Assembly: GCA_963995505.1 (NCBI GenBank)
Contig: OZ023199.1
Coordinates: 7,125,906 to 7,189,905 of the forward strand
DNA from: Hypericum androsaemum
Lineage: Eukaryota; Streptophyta; Magnoliopsida; Malpighiales; Hypericaceae
Length of the DNA stretch: 64,000 nucleotides
Direction: 5' to 3'
A model generated the notes under the pieces. That model saw only the letters and a program-made list of their open reading frames with translations, was not told the origin of the DNA and did no database searches. The position numbers and the translations under genes are program-made. Within the stretch, counting starts at the first letter, position 1, and the number at the start of each line of letters is the position of its first letter. Positions 1-9,348 of this stretch are shown here, piece after piece.

Positions 1-278
1 TAGACACCATGCCTTAGGCCCACCTGGTACTTAATAAGCCCATGAGAGACCAAGTTGCAAGGGGGTTGTATGAAAGCACTTATCCTATTTATACTTTATT
101 ACTATTTTTCTTGATTTCTTGTTGTTTTAGATTGACTTTTCTTAAAAACAAAACCAAACCTTTTCAACCTAATATACTTGTGCAATTAGCTAGTTATGTC
201 TTGAACCCGCTCTTTTTGGTTCGACATTTTCATACCCGTACTCCTTTGATTGCATTAGGGTGTAATAACCCCTTGTCA
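1..278 (+). repeat. E1 5' LTR, 3' end only
   Basis: Positions 1-250 match the right part of the 3' LTR (about 5385-5638): the CACCATGCCTTAGG block, the 'aataagccca' block and the 'cttttcaacctaat' block are shared. The LTR ends in CA at 277-278, two bases before the primer site. Confidence 0.85.
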
Positions 279-280
279 AT

Positions 281-298
281 TGGTGCCGTTGCCGGGGA
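281..298 (+). other. Primer binding site, tRNA-Asp type (E1)
   Basis: TGGTGCCGTTGCCGGGGA follows the LTR end after a 2-nt spacer. The expected complement of the 3' end of plant tRNA-Asp differs at one base (TGGCGCC...). Use of tRNA-Asp is characteristic of plant Athila/Tat elements. Copy B has lost this site. Confidence 0.85.
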
Positions 299-415
299 GT
301 AGCGTCTCCTATGGCACCCAAGTTGATTTGCATCCAGGTTTAGGTTGTTTTCATTTATTGTTGATAAGCACTGATCTCAGTTACTACTCTGTTCTCTTAA
401 CTCTTCAGGTATATT

Positions 416-628
416 AGATCTCGTAGACGAGGAGCCATTTGTGAGGTAACTAAACATGATACAATGGCGGATGAAAGCCAGTTCAGGGGACAAGAATACC
501 CTCTGCGGGGAAAGAGGTCAAAAATTGAAGAAAGGGACGTAGAGATTAGAGCCAACGTGGGACTAATGGATCCAATTAGAATTAACGAAGAGGCACAAGG
601 CTTGGCCATTTCAGCTATTATTGAATGA
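416..628 (+). pseudogene. Short open frame in E1, possible gag remnant
   Basis: About 70 codons are open from 416 to a stop at 626-628, starting with an arginine run (RSRRR) and containing MADESQFRGQEYPL. It lies just downstream of the primer site, where gag would begin, but I cannot match it to a conserved gag block. It may be the N-terminal leftover of gag, since the main gag domain is absent from E1. This stretch is missing from copy B. The assignment rests on position only. Confidence 0.3.
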
Positions 629-637
629 GTTGAAGTA

Positions 638-1020
638 TCTTGTGTAATCTGTGATGGACGAGCTCCTGTCAACTTGATGCCAGCACAATTGTAGAGGGGA
701 CGAGTAATATTGGACTTTTCCCATTTCGCTAGGGGATCCACCTCATGAGCAGGCAAGTGATAATACCGTTAGGTATTACAAAGGAAGTACCTGTTCATTT
801 TTTGGAATATGAAATGAGAGAGGACTTTATGGTAGTGGAGAATCCAACGAGGATGAGGCTCACACCAATATTTAAAAGCCCGTTCCTAATAAAGTCACAT
901 GCCATTATAGACGGACAAGAAAATTCCATCTCTCTCACATTCGGAGGAGTAAAGGAGAAATTTGAATCCATCATGAGCGAAGGGGAGCAGACAAGCCGTG
1001 AAATTTGTTCGGCACCCAAG
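638..1020 (+). pseudogene. Athila-type aspartic protease remnant, first unit (E1)
   Basis: A frame from about 638 reads CDGRAPVNLMP, a degraded form of the Athila/Tat protease segment usually written C-D-L-G-A-S-x-N-L-M-P. After a frame change, 745 onward reads PLGITKEVPVHF, MREDFMVV, LTPIF and HAIIDGQ. These align in order with the family pattern of P-x-G-x-x-E-D-V-P, DFxVLxxEED, PLILGRPFL and A-I-I-D-V. The catalytic LGA triplet and the LGRPF block are not conserved, so the protein is dead. The segment is the first half of a roughly 1-kb tandem duplication and was partly deleted in copy B. Confidence 0.65.
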
Positions 1021-1702
1021 CAAGAAGCGTGCAATAGAGAGTGCACATCTTTTCTCCTAGGGGGATCTCGACATCTTTGATCAAGAACTTGTCCAAATTT
1101 TCACTGGATTGGCTCAAGAGAAGCTTGAGGTAAGATAAGAGAGCATTAGAGAGGATGAGGCTAGCAAGGAGGAGATAGACACAAGTGAAGAAAAGATGGA
1201 CTCTAGCGAAAGCATTAAAAATAAAAGACGACCATGGGAAAACCACATCATTAACTATGCTCAAAAGGAATTCAAGTCAATCCAAAGACTATAAACTAGC
1301 ATATTTTGTGGTGTAATATAATTCAGACATGTAGGACTTCTCGTAGGACTGTAGGAAACCATCAACAGGTGGTGGAATACTTTTGTTGAAGGAAGCCTCA
1401 AGCTTCATGGCGCCATGTGCAAACCTGATTCACTAGTGGAGGCCAAGTAAGGGAAGCTCTCCATTGAACAACAAGATCACGTGTTTGTCCCACCATTTCA
1501 AACACAGATGTCCTTTTAACTCTCCTCCTTATGTTTATATTTTGTTGGGTTCTGTCTTTTGTCTATCTTTAATTTTGGCATGTATTTTGGCCATAGAGGC
1601 CCTTGATGTATGCTTTTGATTGAAGTGTTTTTTGTCTCTTTAACCACGGAGGTCGTTGAAACATTTCTTTTCTGTTGTTAATTTAGTTGCCTAAATCCTC
1701 TC

Positions 1703-1718
1703 ACATTGACGACAATGT
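1703..1718 (+). other. Hairpin motif, loop ACGA (E1 first unit)
   Basis: ACATTG (1703-1708), loop ACGA, CAATGT (1713-1718) forms a perfect 6-bp stem. It is the first-unit version of the AGGA hairpin at 2725-2740, with one loop base changed. Confidence 0.6.
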
Positions 1719-1735
1719 CTCAGGTGATCCACCTC

Positions 1736-2001
1736 ATGAGCAGGCAGGTGATAATACTGTTAGGTATTACAAAGGAAATACCTGTTCATTTTTTGGAATA
1801 TGAAATGAGAGAGGACTTTATGGTAGTGGAGCATCCGACGAGGATGAGGCTCACACCAATATTTGGAAGCCTGTTCCTAACGAAGACACATGCCATTATA
1901 GACGGACAAGAAAATTCTATCTCTCTCACATTCGGAGGAGTAAAGGAGAAATTTGAATCCATCACGATCGAATATGAGCGAAGGGGAGCAGACCAGCCAT
2001 G
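1736..2001 (+). pseudogene. Athila-type aspartic protease remnant, second unit (E1)
   Basis: A second copy of the C-terminal half of the protease segment starts with the same MSRQV motif 991 bp downstream of the first. It reads LLGITKEIPVHFL, REDFMVVEHP and HAIIDGQ, and stops at about 2000. It lacks the N-terminal NLMP portion, which lies outside the duplicated unit. Copy B carries the equivalent at 38891-39157. Nothing indicates function. Confidence 0.6.
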
Positions 2002-2724
2002 AAATCTATTCGGCCCCTAAGCAAGAAATGTGCAAGAGAGAATGCACATCTTTTCTCATAGGGGGATTTCGACGTCTTTGATCAAGAACTTGTCCAAATT
2101 TTTACTGGATTGGCTCAAGAGAAGCTTGAGGTAAGACAAGAGAGCGTTAGAGAGGCTGAGGCTAGCAAGGAGGAGACAGACACGAGTGAAGAAAAGATGG
2201 ACTCTAGCGAAAGCATTAAAAATAAAAGATGACCATTGGAAAACCATATCATCAACTATGCTCAAAAGGAATTCAAGTCAATCTAAAGACTATAAATTAG
2301 CACATTTTGTGGTGTAATATAATTCGAACATGTAGGACTGTAGGAAGCCATCAACAGGTGGTGGAATACTTTTGTGTCATCTCAGGTACCCCGAAGATGA
2401 TAGCTGTTGAAGGAAGCCCCGAGCTTCATGGTGCCATGTGCAAACTTGATTCACCGGTGGTGGCCAAGCAAGGGAAGCTCTCCACTGAAAAATATGATCA
2501 CGTGTTCGTCCCACCACTTCAAACAGAGACGTCCTTTTAACTCTCCTCCATATGTTTGTATTTTTTTCGGTTCTTTCTTGTGTCTATCTTTAATTTTGGC
2601 ATGTATTTTGGACACGGAGGCACTTGATGTGTGCTTTTAATTGAAGTGTTTTTTTGTCTCTTTGACCACGGAGGTCATTGAAACATTTCTTTTCTGTTGT
2701 CGATTTAGTTGCCTAAATCCTCTT

Positions 2725-2740
2725 ACATTGAGGACAATGT
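2725..2740 (+). other. Hairpin motif, loop AGGA (E1)
   Basis: ACATTG, loop AGGA (2731-2734), CAATGT: perfect 6-bp stem. It is followed within 20 bases by the G-rich stretch TCAAGTGTGGAGGGG, like a polypurine tract. In copy B (39892-39907) the right arm is mutated to CATTGT. Confidence 0.65.
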
Positions 2741-2760
2741 CTCATTCAAGTGTGGAGGGG

Positions 2761-4124
2761 AGTTCCATGTAGAAATTTTCATGTTTTGGTCTAGATCATT
2801 GTACATAGGTCAAGTTTCGCCATGGTTTTTGGCATTTTTGACCCCCTCAAATTTTTTATTTTTTGTCATAAATAAACCCCGCACCTTTTAGGGAGTATAC
2901 CTTAGGCGTAAAGTGTAAGAATATAGATTTTCTACACCCTTGATTGTTTAAACTCGATGTCTCCCATTGTGGGTGGACTTGTGGGATTGATGTGGGACCT
3001 TTTGAAAGGATTTGAGCTGAAGAAGGAGACTACCTTCTCCTATTTTGTTCATGGGGTGTCAATATGTTCTGGGTGATTGGGGTATCCTGCTAACATTTAT
3101 TTTGTTTCTTTCGAGTAGGTTTTTATGGGAGAGCGGGGGCCATTTTTGAAGAGTTTGAGCCTAGAGCCTTAGAGCCAACCCCTTATTTCTCCTTTGATTT
3201 ACCTCATTGAGCCTAGCCATTCTTTGCATATATACACTTGCCATGCTTAACTCTTTTCCAAATTACTCGTACCTTTGACATCTAGTCCAAGGTCCCGTAT
3301 ATGATTTATTTTATGGGAATTTTTGTAAGGGAAATATAGTAGAATAGGCTCCATTGTGGTTGGGTTTGATCATGAGAAAATTGGGTAAAAAAGGGCCAAT
3401 CCAAAATGATCAAGCTTTGCCTAAATTCAAAGTATGCCAAATGTGAATAAAGTAAAGTGGAGAAAAGAAAGTCAAAGGAAAAATAAAAGAAAAAAGTGAA
3501 AAGTACAAACACAAAAGAAAAGAAGAAAAAGCAACAAAAAAGAGAAAGTAATAGTATGAATAAGGCATCAAATAAGAGGCATGCTTGTCTCATGAGGCCA
3601 TACATCTTGGGAAACAATGGGTTGAGCGATATTAGATTTAGGGTGAGCAAGTAGAATAGACAAGGGCTAGAGTACCTTTGTAACATGCACCTTGGATTGG
3701 GTAGTTTAGCCACTGCCCATATTTTTGATCCTCACCTAAACCTTAATTCGATTACAACCAGAGTCAAAGTGCCCTCGATCTTAATCCCCATCTCTTGTGA
3801 GACAATTTCCAGTTGGAGTAGGATATCTCATGACTCTGGACATAATTGCGAGTGATAGGAAGTTGACTGCAAAATAATGAGCTTAAATGATTTTCTATCC
3901 TCTGTGTGGTCAACACCCATTGGTCTCACCAACTTCGGGTTAATGCTTGTTTAAATTCTCGAGGCTGTAGTCCTTGCGCATTCTTACTTTTGCACTCGGG
4001 GGAGTGAACTATTTTGTTTTGGGGTGGTCTTGTGATGGGATGTCAAATTTTTGAGGGACCCTTTTGTTTAAGAGTATGCCAATTCTTGATCTATTTTATC
4101 TATTTGTCAGTCTCGGTCGAGTCT
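2761..4124 (+). other. E1 3' non-coding region
   Basis: No coding frame is convincing between the first G-rich box (to about 2760) and the hairpin before the 3' LTR. From about 3435 to 3560 the plus strand is strongly purine-biased and A-rich (runs of gaaaa, agaaaa). The hydrophobic frame that appears on the opposite strand here is only the complement of this tract. The layout matches that of the unrelated element E2 (hairpin, ~1-1.4 kb non-coding DNA with a homopurine tract, second hairpin, G-rich tract, LTR). Confidence 0.6.
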
Positions 4125-4144
4125 TTTGCTTGAGGACAAGCAAA
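4125..4144 (+). other. Hairpin motif, loop AGGA, 8-bp stem (E1, before 3' LTR)
   Basis: TTTGCTTG (4125-4132), loop AGGA (4133-4136), CAAGCAAA (4137-4144): perfect 8-bp stem ending 16 bases before the 3' LTR. The copy B equivalent at 41293-41312 is unchanged. Confidence 0.7.
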
Positions 4145-4150
4145 GATTCA

Positions 4151-4160
4151 TGTGTGGGGG
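4151..4160 (+). other. Short polypurine-like tract of E1
   Basis: TGTGTGGGGG abuts the 3' LTR start TGTGATGCGC. It is the expected site for plus-strand priming. It is short and interrupted by T, as is common in this group. Confidence 0.6.
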
Positions 4161-5638
4161 TGTGATGCGCTTGAAAAATGTGCATTTCACTGCATCATTT
4201 TAGGGTCATTTAGACCTATTTTTGTGTCTTTAGTGATTAGTTTATGCTGTTTATGCCATTACTTGGTTTGTTGCCTTTAGTAGTTTCACTCATATTTTTT
4301 CGTGTCTTTTGGAGGTTTGTTGAGAGTGAGGAGCACTCGAAGATTCAGAGTGAGGAGGGAAATGCAATAGGAGAAGGCTAAACTGGATTGAAAGTTGCAT
4401 CCACCATACGGCGAGATCCACACCATCCGGCGCCATTCCTGCAATTTTTTCCAAATGGCGGAATCACCCGATGTAGGGCGTTTGTCCTGTTCGTAATTTT
4501 TCGTCAAGATTTTCCAATCCCCTGAATGATTTTTGGCAGCGATAACGTGTCGAACGGCAACTCAAAGGCTCATCTGTACGCACTCACCGAACGATGAAAT
4601 GTTCTGGCGAACGACATTTTCCCACCAAACAATGGTCTATCCTTCCGGCCAATGCATTTTCCAGGCCGCCGAAAGGCACAACTTCCCACCGAATCGCATC
4701 TTAGACAGATTTTGCGCGCGAAGATTAGATATTTTAGGGGTATTTTTGTCAAATTTGTAGCATTTTAGGGTTTGGGAGATGACTTTCTATATATACCCTC
4801 CAACCCCCACTCATTTTGTTAGCCTAGACTTAGAGACTAAAAGTTGGGGTTTAATGGTAGAAGAGGAGAATTTGGAGAAAGGAGCGGATGCAAGGTGGGA
4901 TTCGAGTGGCTCTCCACGATTGAGCTTTCTCTTACCCTCTCCTTTTATTTAGCTCTTGTGACATTGTTCTTATATTTATGCATTGTTGTTGAAGAGTAGT
5001 ACCCCCTATGACTTGGTTTTGAATGGGGCTTTAATTTGAGAGCGTGTAGCGGGTAGAACATGTAATACTTTGGTTTGACAGACCTCGTGTTACGATTGTG
5101 TGTTTAAAACCCTCTTCTGACCATAGGGCCAATAGATCCTAGACTCGCTCGAAAGACTTAATTGTCATGAGAAGAGCAGAAATATTTTCCGTCAGACTAG
5201 TTGTTCATGATGTGAGAACCTAAATTAGTGACACCATAGGGAGAATCAGTTGGGATTTAGAAGAATAGCTTGTGTCCCATACACTCTTGTGAGGTTGACA
5301 ACTCACTGTGAGAAGGGGTGTCCATGGAGTGAGCCGTTTAAAAACTAGAACCCGAATTTGTGGTGTGATGAATCTAGAAGGAAACACCATGCCTTAGGCT
5401 CACCTAGGCCCACCTCATACTTAATAAGCCCAAGAGAGACCAAGTTACAAGGGGGTTGCATGAAAGCACCTAGTCCATTTCTTCTTTATTGCTATTTTCC
5501 CTGATTTCTCGTTGTCTTGGCTTGATTTTTCTGAAAAATAAAGCAAAACCTTTTCAACCTAATCTACTTATTCAATTAGCTAGGGATGTCTTAAACCCGC
5601 TTCTTGTGATTTGACATTTTCATATCCGTACTCCCTTT
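4161..5638 (+). repeat. E1 3' LTR (copy A), 3' end lost
   Basis: It begins TGTGATGCGCTTGAAAAATG and carries a TATA box at 4788-4795. Its right part matches positions 1-250. Similarity stops at about 5638, roughly 40 bp before the LTR end defined at 278; the following sequence is taken as LINE. The copy B equivalent is 41329-42806. Confidence 0.8.
4788..4795 (+). promoter_or_regulatory. TATA box in E1 LTR
   Basis: TATATATA, followed by ACCCTCCAACCCC, sits in the middle of the LTR, as expected for the U3/R border. It is conserved in the other copies of this LTR at 37808-37815 and 41956-41963. Confidence 0.5.
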
Positions 5639-6388
5639 AAAAACCCCTCTGTCACTACCCCTTCCCTACTTATTTACATGGCACCTCTCGAAGCAATACA
5701 ACCCCCCCATAGACACGTCAACCCCTTCCAAACCTCTTAACCCAACCATCCTGGACACGTCATCCTTGAAGAGAAAATTACCAGCCTTCATAGCTCTGCT
5801 CATCTCCCAGAAAAAACCCAAAGATGATTTCCCTAAATCAGAAAACCCAAAAATCAAAATTGCCCCAAATCTATTTTCAATTAATGGTGCTTCTTCTTCT
5901 CCTAGTGTTGTTTCAGGTGCTCTTCTGCTGGGTTTGTGCTCCTACGTGGCTGCTATCGCTAAGAGGCATGGCAGGCAACGAAAAGTGCTTAAACCGCATG
6001 TTTTTGGTGGCCATGTCATTGGTCCACCTCTGGATTTTCCTCTTTCCTCTCAAGATGCAGGTAACTCTACTCCCTCTTCCCGGGTGACAGCTATTCTATC
6101 CATGAATCACATCGCTTAGAACTGTCAGGTATTGGGCCATTTCGTGACAGTTCAAACCCTGAAAGGCCTCGTTAGAAAAATTTCCCCTACTGCAATTTTT
6201 CTCACGAAATGAAACAAATATCTAAAAAACTCAAAAATTGCGTCGCTGTTGTAAGTTCATTTTCAGCTTTTATATTGACGCGGTGTGTCAGTCGGGAGGT
6301 CTTGGCCTTTGGTGGAACGACCCACTAGATTTTAGAATTCTCTGGTAAAAAAAAATTGGATTGATACTCAATGTGTTAATACTAAGAC
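5639..6388 (+). pseudogene. LINE, 5' part: ORF1/ORF2 junction and endonuclease start (copy A)
   Basis: A frame from about 5766 runs to a stop at 6117-6119 and reads SMNHIA just before it. The next codons read NCQVLG, TVQTLKGLVRKI and FL-TK. Plant L1-type ORF2 endonucleases begin with a pattern like MNxIxWNCRGLGN...TVRxLxxLVRKxxPxxIFLxETK, so the stop replaces the expected tryptophan (TAG for TGG). Further on, GGLGLWWNDPLDFRIL matches the GGLALLWK block. The upstream 117 codons (160 in copy B at 42805-43287) are unassigned LINE-linked coding sequence. The LINE breaks off at the E2 LTR (6389) and resumes at 14125. The shared stop shows it was dead before the duplication. Confidence 0.7.
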
Positions 6389-7918
6389 TGATGTACGAAG
6401 AATAATCAAAAGTACAATCAAATAGTATAGCGAAAAGTAGGATTTTCGAACTGAAGGTTAGATTATAAAAACTTATAGCGTCAAAATAAAAGGTGTAGTA
6501 CGAGTAAAATGAAAGAGTTTGTGAGAATCAAATGAACAAAAGTGGTAAGAAGATAAGTTCTAAACTAATCGAGACAATATGAGCACGATACACATATGGA
6601 TTAACTAATTTTGTCGAGGTTATGGTACTTATGAAGTTCTAACTAGTATCCAGAGTGTTCTAAAGTATCTCTCTAACGCTTTCGCTCATTAGAGTGACAA
6701 AACTAAAATAGCAATGGCCTTGTTTACTAATTAACGCTTTCGCTCATCAATTAGACCTAGAACTAAACGAATCTCAATTATGAAGATTCCTCCTAACATT
6801 TTGTCCTTATAATATTATTAAGACATCTCATTAATACCTAAGAACATGCTAGTTGGTTCTTTTCATCAATTCTAGTACCTTTTGGTCTACTATCATCAAT
6901 TCAAATCATAATCTAAGTGATCAATTTAGATTAAGCATTAAGCACACCAATGAAAAACTATTACGAAAAATATTCAAACCACAATTCAACATAGGCAATT
7001 AATCACATATTTAGGGAATCACACCCACAAGAGATCTACTCGCTAATGTAATCGTGAAGCACATGATATTAATAAAAGACATAACAACGAATAGCATAAA
7101 ATATAGAGATAGAGAAAACTTAGTCGTTCGAGCAAGCCTCGCCAATCTCCTCCACGTAGCTACCCGGAATCGTGACTTTATTATTGATCAAAAGTAGTCT
7201 CAAGTAGCAGGAATAATGGTGAAAACCTAAGAGCTAATGGCCTATATATAACTAAGAAAACTAACTCGAGAATAGGAAAACCTAGAAGAGGTTAACCTAA
7301 ACTAGAAGTCCTAATAGCCAATCACAAGAGGTTTAGAATAAGGAAAATAACTAAAACATAATGTTCTAGGGCCAAAACAGCGGGCCCGAAGTAGTAGAAT
7401 CATAGATGGGTTAAAACCTGACAAAATTGGAAGCTGCAGAAAATTTGGAATCAGAGACCCAGCCGCCGCCGGGTTCTTGGCGCCCGCCGGGTTCGCGTGG
7501 GTTTTTTCTTTCAGTGGCTGCTAGATGCCTGGTGCCCGCTGGGTCCTTCATGTTTCAACTTGAATCTTCATTTTTTCTATTTTTGACCCTCTTTTGCTTC
7601 GAATTTGACCTCAACTATTAGAGTAAAAAATGTAGATCTCTCTTCAAACTTTCCAATAATATCTCATCTATTATAATCTGATGGTCAAGCAGAAAGTTAT
7701 GGCTCTTGCAATATAGTCCCTCGGAATCACTCATTCAATAGCCCCTACGGAGCTCAACTTTCCTGTCACAAAATAAGACAAAGGGTAGAAATCTACTCCA
7801 TGACTCAAATACATAAAAACGATATAAAACTCATTGCAACAAGGGGACAGTGAACAAAAATATGACTAATTACACACGAAACACTTAACAAAATATGAGT
7901 ATTCACAAACTCATCACA
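6389..7918 (-). repeat. E2 3' LTR (copy A)
   Basis: Read on the minus strand it starts TGTGATGAGTTTGTG at 7918 and ends ...CATCA at 6389. Its inner 1.2 kb matches 12956-14124 with obvious divergence, much more than between copies A and B, so the E2 insertion predates the duplication by a wide margin. In copy B the outer 3' end (A 6389-6683) is deleted. Confidence 0.85.
7243..7250 (-). promoter_or_regulatory. TATA box in E2 3' LTR
   Basis: TATATATA (self-complementary) in the context TTAGTTATATATAGGCC on the minus strand. The 5' LTR equivalent near 13830 has decayed to a form like CATATAGCC, so the promoter of the 5' LTR is probably weak. Confidence 0.4.
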
Positions 7919-7930
7919 CCCCCACACTTA
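7919..7930 (-). other. Polypurine-like tract of E2
   Basis: On the minus strand, TAAGTGTGGGGG directly precedes the LTR start TGTGATGAG. It is nearly the same box as in E1 (TGTGTGGGGG), although the LTRs themselves are different. Confidence 0.6.
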
Positions 7931-9348
7931 TTTCCTTGCTTGTCCTCAAGAACATGCTACAAATTGTTGGCTCCTTAGCAACAGTGAACTATCCAGAGAA
8001 AATCTCATATCAGTTCAATTCTGCAATTCACGTCCATCCCACAAATCAAAGCAGTTCCTTAAAAATTTTATCATTTAGAAAGCAGTGAAGATTACTAGGA
8101 ACAGTACCGCATTAAGCACACGACATGAAGATATAATTAAGAATACATTGCTCTATCATTTCACCTAGCTCCAAAATAGTTATAGGTTAGCGGTTAGCCT
8201 CACTCATTTGGCATCTTAGGACTAACTCGCACATATTGGCGGGCCGAGTCACATAACTCAATTTTTTATAGCTACCTCCACGAATCTTTGAGTTCGTCCC
8301 AATTAGGCTGGAGTTCACCCCTACCAAGATCCATCTTTCTATTTTTATAGATCTTTCCATTCCTCACATCCACATTCCACAATCCACTTTCCACATTCCG
8401 CATATAACATTACACATTCCACAACCAATTCCATTCATTCCATTTTCATCAATTCTTTTTCTTTTCCCCCTTTTTTTTCACATGCCACTTTCCTTTCCTT
8501 CTCCTTTTGGACTGCGGCTTTGCTCCAATTTATTGACCTAACCGCTACCCTTCGCCCAAAAATCTTTTTTTAAATTTTGTTTTTGGCAGCAAACACATCA
8601 CTCGGTTAGACTCACAAGTTAGCTAAAACCTTTTATTAAACAGGTGGGGTTTGGTAATTAAGAGCGTCTTCCCTCAACTATTCATGTGTTCTCTTAGTCC
8701 TGTACTTAGCAATCGCTTAATCCAATTATGAGATTTTGAAAAGCAAGAACTACTTCTCAATATGGATTTAATCCTATCTGTGCTATTCTTGTCCTGACGT
8801 GAACCTTCTTTAGGATCTTCAATTGCTAGGAAGCCGAGGGTGAGGTTTCATCATCTTGCTTATGAAACCAAATAAACCACAAAACACTCCTAAATTCTGA
8901 CCTAGACTCGATCACACATGTCAGAAAAAAATGAAAACACATTTTTGACACCCCCCAAACACTTATTGAACACATTGTCCTCAATGTGGGGGCAAGACAC
9001 TAGCAAACATTACAAGACATTTGAAATAAAAATATAAAGACAACATATTACAAACACAATGATAAAGAAAAGAAAGGGAAGTGGACTGATACAGTCCTGT
9101 CAATCTTGAGAAGGAGGTGGTGAGGAAGGCAGGTGAGCATTTTGCTTCCTTTGTCTTTGACGCGCATTGAATTTTTTGTAGGGACTGGTGAATTCTGCTT
9201 AAGCTTCGTTTTCCTCTTCTCGAAACCTCCTGCAATGACCATCAAGACACAAAATATAAAAAACAATACTGAAGCAAACACAAAATTAAAAAAATAAATA
9301 CTATACGTGCTAATTTAGAGTCGTTAGCTTGACTGTGTTACTTCTGGT
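7931..9348 (-). other. E2 3' non-coding region
   Basis: No supported gene lies between the protease end and the LTR. On the plus strand, 8343-8470 is a low-complexity run of ttccac/attcc repeats followed by a pyrimidine-rich tract (tttttcttttcccc), i.e. homopurine on the element's own strand, as in E1. A partial hairpin (CTTG-TCCT-CAAG, 7939-7950) and a strong one (8971-8988) flank the region. Open frames across 8981-9281 have no recognisable content. Confidence 0.6.
8971..8988 (-). other. Hairpin motif, loop AGGA, 7-bp stem (E2)
   Basis: On the minus strand CACATTG, loop AGGA, CAATGTG: perfect 7-bp stem, followed by GTTCAATAAGTGTTTGGGGG. In copy B (45795-45812) the outermost pair is lost. 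Confidence 0.65.

Larger units (their letters stand above)
731..2745 (+). repeat. Two-unit tandem duplication inside E1 (~1 kb each)
   Basis: The block beginning GGATCCACCTCATGAGCAGG at about 734 restarts at about 1726 as tGATCCACCTCATGAGCAGG, and both run in parallel to the ACATTG-AGGA-CAATGT type motif (1703-1718 and 2725-2740). The period is 991 bp at the start. The units differ by many substitutions and small indels, far more than copies A and B differ, so this duplication is older than the segmental one. Confidence 0.8.
1..5638 (+). mobile_element. E1, Athila-like LTR retrotransposon, copy A
   Basis: Seen: an LTR end (1-278), a tRNA-Asp-type primer site (281-298), an internal region of about 3.9 kb, a short G-rich tract, and a 3' LTR starting TGTGATGCGC at 4161. 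The 5' LTR start lies left of the window. The internal region has no reverse transcriptase, RNase H or integrase; only degraded protease-like segments of Athila style are recognisable, and these sit in a roughly 1-kb tandem duplication. Primer site, protease style and the 3' motif with the AGGA hairpin before the G-rich tract point to the Athila/Tat branch of Ty3/gypsy. Inference: a non-autonomous derivative. The 3' LTR stops about 40 bp short of the end seen in the 5' LTR. Confidence 0.85.

Noticed and set aside
3306..3713. 135-codon hydrophobic frame on the minus strand (and its copy near 40518-40959)
   Set aside because: It is the complement of an A-rich purine tract in the non-coding part of E1; the Leu/Phe-rich content follows from base composition.
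4161..5638. E1 3' LTR as a solo LTR
   Set aside because: A G-rich tract and internal sequence lead into it and the matching 5' LTR end with primer site is at 1-298, so it is the 3' LTR of a two-LTR element.
5639..6119. Host membrane protein (hydrophobic LLLGLCSYVAAIA stretch)
   Set aside because: The frame runs straight into the LINE endonuclease start, so it is LINE-linked coding sequence.
7427..7621. 64-codon frame in the E2 LTR (also 44252-44446)
   Set aside because: Present only as LTR sequence; no homology recognised, and the other LTR does not keep it.
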